37,840 bases of DNA. It comes from Gnetum montanum. Lineage: Eukaryota; Streptophyta; Gnetopsida; Gnetales; Gnetaceae. Below the pieces are notes generated by a model. It did no database searches. It had not been told where the DNA came from and worked only from the letters and a program-made list of their open reading frames with translations. Position numbers and translations under genes: made by a program. Shown here piece by piece: positions 29,740 to 37,840 of this stretch. The stretch lies in NCBI GenBank assembly GCA_015680685.1, contig MNCI01005250.1, positions 87,677 to 125,516 on the forward strand, written 5' to 3'. How positions within the stretch are numbered: position 1 is the first letter of the stretch; every line of letters begins with the position of its first letter.

Positions 29740-32575
29740 TTGTAGATATTATTGATGATGGGTGTTGCTGGAACACACAGGTCTTTCCCAAGGCTGTAGG
29801 AGATGAACCACCTGATGACTATCCAGATTGAACTTAGATGCTTGAGATGTGAGTTGGAAATGAATGAGGCGAAAGATCTGCAACTTCTCCAACCTGATAA
29901 GCAAACATTTATTAGAATAATCTATCCTTTGAAATATAACATTGCATCCTTGTTTCCAAATATAATATAAAATAGTAGGCCTAATAACTTCCCACAAAAA
30001 ATTGAGATTAGCAGAAGTAATGTTCAAAAAGTTGAATATGGCATCATCTTGAGATAGCTTGTATGATGGAAAAACTTTGGAAGCCCACTCCCACACATGC
30101 TAAGTAAAGGGACAATGCCAAAACACATGGACAAAGTCATCTTGTCCACCATAGATAGGGCAATTGGGATTGGGAATCCCCAGATATTCTAAACATTTAC
30201 CGATAGGTAGACCATGGTGGAGGAGACACCAGAGGAACTACTTAATTTTGGGGAGGGTTGAAAGTTTTCAAATATGTTGGAAGAGAGGGATCCAAAATGT
30301 TACTGACTCTTGTTTGTGCCAAGACTTATTGCAGCGTTGAATAACCTCGGATGGGTTATGCATAAGGTGAAAGGGGACAGATGGCTAGTAGGGTAAGAGT
30401 TTAACATCATTAAGCCATTGAAGTCCATGAAAATGGCTTTGCACTATAACATTAGGCTGCCAATGACCGTGGAGAAAGGAGTAAATTTGGAATAGGCAAT
30501 GGTTCATTGCATTTGACTCCCCATACAAATTATTAAACTCGACCTCCAAAATCCAATGACTAGCCAACCTAAGACAATTCAAGGAAATGACACCCTTCCA
30601 ATACCAAGAGGTAGCCACCTTAGCATTTGTGATGGCAAGGGGTGTGGGCAATAGAGGTAACCACCATGGACACAATCTAGAGAGGATAGTAGGGTTGATC
30701 TTGACGTTAGTCCAATCTATGTAACTATGTAGAATTTGCCAAGCCCTTCAGATGCTTTTGAAAACATGAGATCTAGGAAGAATGATAGTGAGGGGGGAAA
30801 ATATCCAATTGACAAAATGGATGCCTTTCCAAAAGGGCTTATTTTTAGGAAATGTTTGATGAAGCCTTAATTGGAGGAGGGTCCCAATAATATCTGAGGC
30901 ATCTAAATGTTGTACTAACCACTTAGCAACTAGGGTAATTTCCTACTTAAAGGAATTCAAAAGACCTAAGCCACCATTATTCCTGGGGAGAGTAACAATA
31001 TTCCAAGAGACTCGATGAATCCTTTTTGAGAATCTTTGGAGGACCACATAAAATCATGAAATAACCATTCTAGCTTCTAGTAGGCAGCTTGGGAGGGGGC
31101 CCAACACAAAGAGTAATACACATCCATTGACGTACATATGGACTTACATATGAGGTATTTACCCGCAAGTGTGAGGGGTTTAGTCTTCCATTTGTCAAGT
31201 TTCTTTTGAATCTGATAAATAACCTGCTCCCAGAGAATAGAGGTTGAACCTCTAAAACGGAAAGGGATTCCCAGAATCTTAATGATGTCTTGATCTTGAA
31301 GCCACTTCCAGTTGTAGTTGGTCACATGTTTGTAATTGCTAGTAAAGCTATAAATAGAGGATTTATTCCAATTTATAGTGGAGCCTGAGAGTGTGCAATA
31401 TTGCTCCACCCTTGATAAGAGGCAATGGAAATTGATGACTATATTTTGAACTAGAAAAAAAGAGTCATCGATGAAGTGCATATTGAGAAGCTGTTGTTGA
31501 GAGGAAGAAAGGCAAACCCTTGTGAGAACTTTAGTTTGAATGTCCAGGTTAATTTGATGACAAAGAAAGTCTACTGCAATGATAAAGAGATAGGGGGTGA
31601 GAGGACAACCTTGCTGCACTAACCTATGTATTGGGAAGGAAGAGGTAATGCCGAAGGTAGTCGCTATTCTTGCGATAGCATCTGAGAATAAGCATTTCAC
31701 CATATGTAGGAACTTAGGTCCAAAACCAAGTTTGATCATGGTCTGCAAGATAAAGTCCCACTTTATGTTGTCATAAGCCTTGGCATAATCAAGTTTCACT
31801 AGGAGAATATCTTGTCCATCATCCTCAACCCACTTGAGACCTTCCCATGCCACAACCACATTGTCTAAAATATATCTACCAGGAAAAAATCTTGTTTGCT
31901 GGGGAGATATGATCTGGCCAAGAATTTTTTTCAACCGTAAGGCTAGGCACTTGGCCCAAATTTTATACACCACATTGAGAAGAGTTATGGGATGCCAATT
32001 GGAGATATCGGTAAGATCCCTAGACTTAGGGAGATTGGGCCTGAGGGAACCATCTAAGATAACCTCATTAATGACCTGCAGAAGATCATTTCCAACCAAA
32101 TCCCAATGATTTTGAAAAAATTCCATGGGGAAACCATCATAACTAGGAGCCTTTCCCTAACTTAACTTGGAACAGGCCACTTGTAGCTCTACTAGAGTGA
32201 TATCAGCTTCAAGAATTTGTAGCATAGTGGAATTGATAAGATGAGGATAATTAGGGGTGGTAGCCTTGAATGAAGAGATGTCCATTGGGGTAGCTACAAA
32301 AAGGGTTTCATAGTGGTTCTTGAGAAAAGAGAGGATACTATTGTGGTCAGTAATGATGGTACCATCACTAGAAAGTTTTTCTATAGAATGCAAAGGGGAA
32401 GTAGTATTGAGATACTTAAAAAATTCCTTAGAGTGTTCATCTTGAATATTTAACCAAGTGAGTTGACTTTTAGTTAAGGCACTTTGTGCTCAGTACACGT
32501 CCCAATGTTGAAAGGCTAATCGTGCTTTAGCTAGCTCCTCATGAACTAGAGTGTTGAAGGGATCTTGAGCTAGTC
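29740..32575 (-). pseudogene. LINE ORF2: linker, reverse transcriptase and zinc-binding C-terminus, with stops
   Basis: From the truncated start the frame runs through the pre-RT linker (LAKARLAFQHWDVY, then TGA at 32490-32492; SKEFFKYLNT; then TAG at 32157-32159; GKAPSYDGFPMEFFQ). The RT follows at 31077-32126 with ISNWHPITLLNVVYKI, LVKLDYAKAYDNIKWDF, VQQGCPLTPYLF and the catalytic box as HFIDDSFFL, where most L1 RTs have FADD. Downstream pieces (30385-30675, NNGGLGLLNSF near 30960) and the RT-type zinc domain (CPIYGGQDDFVHVFWHCPF near 30130, one Cys replaced by Tyr; 29749-30096) complete the C-terminus. In life it copies LINE RNA at the cut target site. Confidence 0.92.
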
Positions 32576-33286
32576 TGATGAGACGCGATTCACATGAGCC
32601 GCGATATCGCTAACGCGATATCGCGGTCCGTCATCAAATCTATAAATAAGAGGTGGCACTCCCCTTATTCCTCATCCTAGGCTAGAAGTAGGGAAACTCT
32701 GGCAGATTGATCACTCCAGAGATAGAATATTTTCCATGTGCCCGCAGTAGGAGTCCCCAAGTGAACGGATCTTTATTCGAGCAGCTTTGTACTTGAATGC
32801 AAGTTGTGCACAGCAATAAAGATGAGCTTTGTGGATAAACCTTGTAGTGCATGGAATAGGTTTATTATATGTTATTTCCTACCTACTATTTATTACTTGC
32901 ATTAGTGTGGCATGAGTACAACTTGATTATGAGCATTGACGAATGTGTACAGCTAATCAAGGAATCAGCTACTCATCGCGATTAGATTCTCTCACCCTCA
33001 ACTCCTAGAATGTGGAATGAGTACGACTTGTTTACGAGCATTTACGGATGTGTACGGCTAATCAAGAAATCAGCTGCTCATTACGTTTAGGCTAGTTAAG
33101 TGCCTCAGTATGACCACTTCAAGCATGTGTGTTACGTGTGGTAATCCCAGTAACGATTAGCGTTTGGTAGCCACAGTTGCATAGTTTAGGGTGTGTACGG
33201 TAAGTGGGAACAGATGCTGATGCTAGTTAATTTAGACTTAGTCATTAGTTAGAGTTAGTTAGTTTCTCAACCCTTCACCTCAATAG

Positions 33287-33319
33287 TGTTGGCGACCGTT
33301 TGGGACGTGACCGCCAACA
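33287..33319. repeat. Terminal palindrome of the 3.2-kb insertion
   Basis: TGTTGGCG and its complement CGCCAACA are separated by 17 bp at the left end. The same seven-base word ends the other side (GCCAACA, 36508-36514). Confidence 0.8.
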
Positions 33320-34370
33320 AGTGTCCTCGAACAGGATTTAGGTGCCTACTGGTCTTTGGCAACACCAAGGCCCAGATACCTCCAAATAAACTCAGTAGTT
33401 AATGTGAGTATGTGTGTGTGCTGTTGCGGCGTGCGGTTGTGAGAAATGTAACGATTGCGTTGTGTGTAAACTACAAATGACTTACTTTAAAGAGATTCAG
33501 CCAACTTTGCCAAGTACTGTGAGTTCTTGAAAATTTCCTATTTTGTTCAACTGCCTAGTCTACGCGGTCCTTATAATACCTACTTGTAACAAATAAAATT
33601 TTGCAAAAACATTTGAGCACAACTCCGCAATCTACTCCTAATTTTCCCCAGAGAAAGAGATAGTTCCACAAGAAAACTAGAAATAGAGCAAGATTCGATG
33701 GAAATAAGCAGAAAAGAAAAGAAAGCAGATTTGTGTAGACCTCAAATATTTAAACAAGGTAAAATGACACGAGTAAACACTTCGCAATAAAGCTATCCCA
33801 AATTCAATATCTACGAATTGTTCAAACTTCCAAGGCTCAAACAAGCAATATCTTCAAGACAATCCTATTATGCTACCAAAAATTGCTGCGTAAACTACCA
33901 CGTACGAGACTCCATTTTGACTAGATAATAGATGTCAACGATTGCATTCAAACAGAACCTTTAAAAGACTTGACAATTTCTGATTGAAATACCACGAGAA
34001 TTCACTTTAAAGATAAAAAGAAGCTATTCTGGTCCCATCAAAATACCAAAGATTTTCTGAACCCTCTCGACTACTGAATTGTTCAACGGCGTGACTACAA
34101 ACAGAGGCTCTCTTACAACAATCCCAATAGCAGTTCCCACACGTTGCACAATAATGAAATTTACTACTAAAATGCTCTTAAGGCTTTTAAACACAAGCGC
34201 TTCTATGGCAAAATTTTAATAGAAATTTCTATCGGGCAACAAGAACAATAAGAGCAATCTAAAAATCCCAAAATTACTTGCCAAGGATGATACTATCTAA
34301 ACCACTAGCTAAACAATTTAAACAAAACAAAAAATGAAATGCATAACTCACAGGACCATGACAAAGAGGC
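33320..34370 (-). other. Presumed U5 / leader part of the 3.2-kb insertion
   Basis: About one kilobase with no long open frame on either strand. On the minus strand it follows the polyadenylation signal and reads as T-rich leader-like sequence. No splice, RNA or protein feature could be recognised. Confidence 0.5.
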
Positions 34371-34376
34371 TGAAAT

Positions 34377-34383
34377 CTTTATT
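34377..34383 (-). terminator. Polyadenylation signal AATAAAG in the 3.2-kb insertion
   Basis: It lies about 115 bp downstream of the minus-strand TATA box, the spacing expected for the R region of an LTR. Plant polyadenylation signals are loose, so this alone is weak. Confidence 0.5.
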
Positions 34384-34490
34384 CTAGCAAGCCATCTTTC
34401 AAGCAATCTTCTTTACAAATCCTCCAAGATTCCAAGTGTGATGTGTGAGACCCAATGTGATATGAGACCTTCCTCCTTGACCCCTGAAGC

Positions 34491-34500
34491 CTTTTTATAG
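34491..34500 (-). promoter_or_regulatory. TATA box CTATAAAAAG of the 3.2-kb insertion
   Basis: A good plant TATA box on the minus strand, directly downstream of the repeat array at 34580-34830. Array, TATA box and polyadenylation signal together suggest an LTR promoter. Confidence 0.6.
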
Positions 34501-34579
34501 GGTTCAAAGGTAGGTAGGGAAGTTACAAAATATCTTGGGTGGTTTTAACCACCATAGAGACAAAAAAGCTACAATGGAC

Positions 34580-34830
34580 AAGTGTCCTATTCCATGGCCA
34601 CGTGTCTTCATTCAGTTACCAAGTGTCTTCATGTAGTTGCCAAGTGTCTTCATCTAGTTGCCAAGTGTCTTCATGCAGTTGCCAAGTGTTCACCATGGAG
34701 AGAAACAAGTTGCAGTTGACACATGTCCCATGCAGTTGACAAGTGGCCTTTTAGTTGCCAAGTGTCTTCGTTCAGTTGACAAGTGGCCATTGTGGAGACA
34801 AAGAGGTTGTAGTTGACAAGTGGCCTTTGT
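34580..34830 (-). repeat. Minisatellite of about 22 bp with GACACTTGGC core, upstream of the TATA box
   Basis: On the plus strand AGTTGCCAAGTGTCTTCAT and variants (AGTTGACAAGTGGCC) recur about ten times. One member contains CCACGTGTC (34598-34606), a G-box/ABRE-type sequence; the others have CAAGTG at this place. The array could come from amplification of such a site. Confidence 0.8.
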
Positions 34831-34995
34831 AGTATTAAAATTAGTTACAAATATCCTAGTTGTAACTACCCTAGGAACTTATGACTTTTATAAGAAGTCA
34901 TTATCACTATAAAAATACAAAAGTCACTTGTTATATATATAATAGAGTTATTAGGATCTATTGGGGAGTTATATAGTTTACCCTTAACCTGATGC

Positions 34996-35176
34996 TTACA
35001 TCGTCTTGAATCTTTCTTGACCCACGATATTCCAGATTTGAAATTTTATCGTCTTCCCATCCAACTCAAAAGTCTTAATTTTAAAAAACGACACTAATGA
35101 TACTAACGTAACTCTCCACATATGAATCCTCTAGGAATCGCAGCAGAAGGCATGAATTTCCAGCGGCGGAGTCTGA
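34996..35176 (-). pseudogene. Captured exon fragment of a Rab GTPase gene (Rab1/RabD-like)
   Basis: In one frame the minus strand reads [22 protein letters not shown], then [19 protein letters not shown] and [11 protein letters not shown] before a stop. This follows a Rab1-type GTPase from the P-loop (GDSGVGKSC in the family) through switch I to the DTAGQERF box. The P-loop Lys is Asn, and DTAGQ has become NIVGQ, so nucleotide binding would be lost. The last codon runs into GTAAGC, a good splice donor, and a CAG precedes the first codon, so the piece looks like one exon with its intron edges. It lies about 50 bp from the peroxidase fragment in the same orientation. It is a gene fragment, not a gene. 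Confidence 0.85.
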
Positions 35177-35227
35177 AGCTGAGTCTACATCGTGATTGGT
35201 GCCGCTGCTCTACATCTTTCGCGTCCT

Positions 35228-35415
35228 CCGCCATGGCTGAGCTCGGCCGGGTATCTGATGGTTTCGAAGGGCCTGCCCGTGTGCGATTTCACATCAAATG
35301 TGCCCGTGCTGTACCATACAATGCGAATCATGATTGGAGTACAGTTTGTCTCGGCGATGAGAGCATGCAACCTCCTGCGCGCCTTGTCAACAGCGATCTT
35401 GTACTCGGCAGAAAC
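35228..35415 (-). pseudogene. APX: Captured exon fragment of a cytosolic-type ascorbate peroxidase gene
   Basis: The minus-strand frame reads VSAEYKIAVDKARRRLHALI, then AETNCTPIMIRIVWYSTGTFD, VKSHTGRPFETIRYPAELSHGG. This is the N-terminal part of plant ascorbate peroxidase, which reduces hydrogen peroxide with ascorbate (family words are EYKKAV-K-RRKL, NCAP-M-RLAWHSAGTFD and GPFGT-R). The distal catalytic His of the WHS motif is Tyr here, and the rest of the enzyme is absent. A splice-acceptor-like TTTATCCTCAG precedes the first codon. After SHGG the similarity stops abruptly and a stop follows at about 35185. The long plus-strand frame 35122-35760 is antisense to both fragments. Confidence 0.9.
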
Positions 35416-35813
35416 CTGAGGATAAACCTTGGAGAGTTATTCCTCCAAATGCAGACTACCGCAGTTTTGAAATTGCCCAGATTTGAGTTCATTCGTTCTT
35501 GGCTGAGGGTTTTTCTGTTCTTATTTTTATGCAAATTAGGGACTAGTCCGTGGCAGAGAAGTGACGACGGCCGAACAGGTGTGACGCCGACGCAAGAGGA
35601 GGATCGCCGTCGGTTAAGAATGATCCATGCTATGGGTCTATCTGAAAAAAAAGTCGGCACCCTACAGATTTCTTGTCAAAACCCTCACGGCACCGTAGGC
35701 TGGATTTCCAGGCTGATTCTGTGGTTTCTTGCACGATTCTGCATCATTGCCGCCTGCTAGGGTTTGAGTGAGTAGTGACAAAATGAAGGGGACGGTAGAG
35801 ATGACGGAGGGAG

Positions 35814-36122
35814 TCACGTGAGTGGCTGAGGTAGGACAGGAGCAGCTTCCGTTTTCAATTGGCACTGTCCAGTAGTATCCGTCATTGTTGAATCTTTCAT
35901 CTCTGTAACTGCATCATATACTACCGAAATTCCACACATAGCTTTGGCTATGCCTAAGAGCAAAACACCAGAGCCAGTCTGGTCTAGAATGTAATGAGAT
36001 GCTAAATTTTCCACATCACCTCTACTTTCAAAATCTGCGTCTGTTCCTACAATAGCTGGTGCTGATACTAGTGACACCATGGGTGTTCGTGGATTGACAA
36101 CTTTGGAAGAAAATGCCCTTGC
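35814..36122 (-). other. Unrecognised coding-like stretch in the 3.2-kb insertion
   Basis: The minus strand is open for 102 codons, with a Met at 36080. It reads for example FSSKVVNPRTPMVSLVSAPA, then ADFESRGDVENLASHYIL and ISVVYDAVTEMKDS. Composition is protein-like, unlike most of the frames around it, and it lies upstream of the two captured exons in the same direction. It may be a third captured piece. I do not recognise the family. A few residues (VVYD-VTEM) recall the G-domain of Rab proteins, but the context does not fit and I give this no weight. Confidence 0.4.
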
Positions 36123-36742
36123 TCATGACCAGTTATGTAAAAGCTGAGGTTACAGATTTTCCTGTTTGCGAGGTGACGGGAAACGGAGGGATCGCAACTG
36201 CTCAGAAATTTAATTGACAAATGCAGAGACTAGTTAGTGACGAGTGAGTAGAGACTACTAAGGTTGCCAACGATAGTCAAAATTGGACAAAACTTCGTGG
36301 ATTTCCAGAAAATGGTATTGTTTATCCATAACTAGAGAATTGTCATGAACTCTGACCAATTGATCATTTGTCTTAAACAAAACTGTATTTGCTAGTGAAT
36401 CAATTAGAGAAAAACCTTTCAAACTACTAACTCAACACCTCCGAAAAGTCTTCATATGATTAGCTTCACAACCTCACAAAGCCTGCTCCATGAAATGGCC
36501 AAAATGTGCCAACAGATAGCATAGGAGAAAAAACATTAAAAGACCATAAAAATCATATACCTCGGACTTACTTAACCATACACCATGACACATACAAGTA
36601 AGTCTGGGAAGACAACGAATGATTAACCCCAAGTGTTCCATGGGGTGTGTAGGCATTTAGTCTGTGGAGTTCGACCAGATCACGCGTGCAATGCTCGTTT
36701 CATATGGTTGAGTGTAGGGGTACCTCGCCACTCATCATAGTC

Positions 36743-36973
36743 TATTAGTGAGATGTTCAATAGTGAGGTGAATTTTTTTGTATTCTTGTTTGGCCTGAGT
36801 AGCCACTGCCTAACCATACGAACGAGCAAAGTTCCGCATTCAACATGAAGCACGATGCCACCAGTTAATCCAACCCACCTGATTTAGGGGCCTAGGTTCA
36901 ATATTCCAAAGGTTGGATAGAAGAAGTTGAGTAGCAGGGGAAGAAAAACAGTTGTTTTGTAGTCGGAAAAGAT
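36743..36973 (-). pseudogene. Upstream part of the LINE ORF2 remnant
   Basis: The minus strand reads AVATQAKQEYKKIHLTIEHL and TN up to the solo LTR, joining in frame with the ORF2 part at 32575. Above about 36830 the frame is broken. The LINE starts (5'-truncated) at 36973, next to its target duplication. Confidence 0.75.
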
Positions 36974-36989
36974 GATGCGTGTGACCATA

Positions 36990-37307
36990 ACTAATCATGC
37001 TTCAGGTTTTGGCTTTATAAAAAAGATGAAATTTGGTAGAAAGGTAATAATATTTTTGGTTTGTGTTTTAAAAATAGAGGGAACATTAAAAAAGGGGAAG
37101 GATATTTTTTTTGTGTTTATGATGAGATTCAATCTAAAGATGTCCTATGATCTTTTCTTCCAACATAATTATATAGAGGAACAACATAATCTTATATTAT
37201 TTAAAGAAGTGGAAATCTTGATGTGTTACCTTTATGTAGCATTTGGTTATATATGTATATGTATATTTGTAAAAATGTCCATTTTACCAAATACTAAAAG
37301 ATAGTCA
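36990..37307. other. No recognised feature
   Basis: AT-rich sequence following the LINE target site. The plus-strand open frame 36972-37304 begins inside the LINE duplication and is low in complexity, so it is not taken as a gene. Confidence 0.55.
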
Positions 37308-37395
37308 TAATTACCTTCATAAAGTCATGGGTTCAATTCTGATCGGTAATGCTAAGTTATGAAGTTCTAATTGGACTATATATCTTGAGGTGTAC
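37308..37395 (+). mobile_element. SINE-like 3' module related to insertion A
   Basis: Box-B-like GGGTTCAATTCTGATCGG, then AAGTTATGAAGTTCTAA and ATCTTGAGGTGTACCTA correspond to AGTTTGATTCTACTAGG, AGTTATAAACTTCTA and ATCTTGGGGTGTACC of 25082-25140. The box A half is not recognisable. An LTR begins six bases after it. Confidence 0.55.
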
Positions 37396-37400
37396 CTATA

Positions 37401-37840
37401 TGATGAGACGCGACATGCATAGTGCCGCGATATCGCGTACGCGATATCATGGCCGTCGCGATATCGCATCCCATGCGATGTCGCGTACGCGATATCGCGG
37501 TCCGCCGCCATATCTATAAATAAGAGGCGGCACTCCCCTTATTTCCGAATCCTAGCTAGAAGTAGCGAAGCTCTGGCAGATTGATCACTCCAGAGTTAGA
37601 ATTTTTCCCATGTGCCTGCAGTAGGAGTCCTAGAGTGAATGTCTCTTTATTCGAGCAGCTTATAACCTGAACCCAAGTTGTGTACGGCAATAAAGACGAA
37701 TTTGATTGGATAAACCTTGCAGTACATGGTTTTATTTATTGTTATTTACTGCTTTCCTAGTGCGTACGAGTACGACTTGATTACGAGCATCTACGGATGT
37801 GTACGGCTAATCAAGGAATCGGCTGCTTGTCGCAACGCGT
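37401..37840 (+). repeat. LTR of the element 1/3 family, plus strand, cut by the right window edge
   Basis: It starts TGATGAGACGCG at 37401. An expanded palindrome cluster (37426-37501) and TATAAA (37515-37520) follow, then TCTTTATTCGAGCAGC, GGCAATAAAGACG and one tandem unit at the edge. Whether it is a solo LTR or belongs to a full element cannot be seen. If a duplication exists, its left copy should be CTATA (37396-37400). Confidence 0.9.

Larger units (their letters stand above)
33287..36514 (-). mobile_element. 3.2-kb TG...CA-ended insertion carrying host gene fragments, probably a large solo LTR
   Basis: The ends are TGTTGGC and GCCAACA, and flanks AATAG (33282-33286) and GATAG (36515-36519) differ at one base, fitting a 5-bp duplication. 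On the minus strand a TATA box (34491-34500) precedes an AATAAAG signal (34377-34383) by about 115 bp, as in an LTR. U3 would be about 2 kb and U5 about 1.1 kb. No internal repeat pair or polymerase is seen, so a solo LTR is the best reading. A TIR transposon of the Pack type is the alternative. U3 contains fragments of ascorbate peroxidase and Rab genes. Confidence 0.65.
32576..36737 (+). mobile_element. Solo LTR of the element 1/3 family inside the LINE, split by a 3.2-kb insertion
   Basis: The LTR begins TGATGAGACGCG at 32576 and ends CCACTCATCA at 36737, with a perfect TAGTC duplication (32571-32575 and 36738-36742). Its left part (to 33286) has the palindrome cluster (32592-32628), TATAAAT (32641-32647), the poly(A)-region words and two tandem units (32920-33085). 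Its right part (36515-36737) holds the family end. The parts abut correctly in the LTR when 33287-36514 is removed. Confidence 0.92.
29435..36973 (-). mobile_element. 5'-truncated LINE (L1-type) with perfect 16-bp target duplication, split by a solo LTR
   Basis: GATGCGTGTGACCATA occurs at 29419-29434 and again at 36974-36989. Between the copies the LINE occupies 29435-32575 and 36743-36973, about 3.4 kb. The solo LTR 32576-36737 divides the two parts. ORF2 reads in one frame across the LTR once its duplication is removed (QEYKKIHLTIEHLTN continues into RLAQDPFNTL). The endonuclease domain is missing through 5' truncation. On the minus strand the 3' end is CCGACACCCCCCC; there is no poly(A) tail, which is unusual for an L1-type element. 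Confidence 0.88.

Noticed and set aside
35122-35760. 212-codon plus-strand open frame
   Set aside because: It is antisense to the APX and Rab fragments, whose minus-strand frames match known protein families. The plus frame matches nothing.
35814-36080. Rab-like identity for the unknown frame, from VVYD-VTEM
   Set aside because: An extra residue interrupts the motif and neither the preceding nor the following residues fit a GTPase, so the likeness is probably chance.
36972-37304. 110-codon plus-strand frame
   Set aside because: It is AT-driven and rich in Phe, Lys and Ile, starts within the LINE target duplication and has no recognisable motif.

Overview
The window is nuclear DNA of a vascular plant, almost certainly from heterochromatin. 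It consists of nested retrotransposons and holds no intact host gene. The evidence is plant-type Ty3/gypsy elements primed by tRNA-Asp, a plant L1-type LINE, tRNA-derived SINEs, and fragments of an ascorbate peroxidase and a Rab GTPase gene. The species cannot be read from the sequence.

Left half (1-22465), all on the minus strand. The base is an old Athila-like element (element 2, 9263-22465, entering from the left) with broken gag, protease, RT, RNase H and integrase. Two relatives are inserted in it. Element 1 (<1-9262) is a decayed gag-pol copy that interrupts the integrase core of element 2. Element 3 (12016-19620) is a young copy with 1040/1042-bp LTRs, an ATTGT target duplication, a perfect tRNA-Asp primer site and one intact 1114-codon gag-protease ORF, but no RT, RNase H or integrase. 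Comparison with element 1 shows that element 3 is the same kind of element with pol deleted. Its 2-kb 3' noncoding region was kept.

Middle (22466-29418). This part holds the start of a further decayed minus-strand LTR element, a plus-strand polypurine tract with LTR, two SINE-like insertions with long flanking direct repeats, a short gypsy RT remnant, and one solo LTR inserted into another (duplications CTTAT and ATGTT).

Right (29419-37840). A 5'-truncated LINE is bounded by a perfect 16-bp duplication. It was split by a solo LTR (duplication TAGTC), which was itself split by a 3.2-kb TG...CA-ended insertion. That insertion carries a TATA box, a polyadenylation signal, a CACTTGG-type minisatellite and adjacent pieces of an ascorbate peroxidase and a Rab GTPase gene. 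At the right edge a SINE-like 3' module is followed by the start of another LTR of the element 1/3 family.

The strongest leads are the 3.2-kb element carrying host exon fragments inside an LTR, the gag-pro-only derivative with its retained noncoding 3' region, and the very short U3 of the element 1/3 LTR family, which is largely a cluster of GATATC-centred palindromes next to the TATA box.
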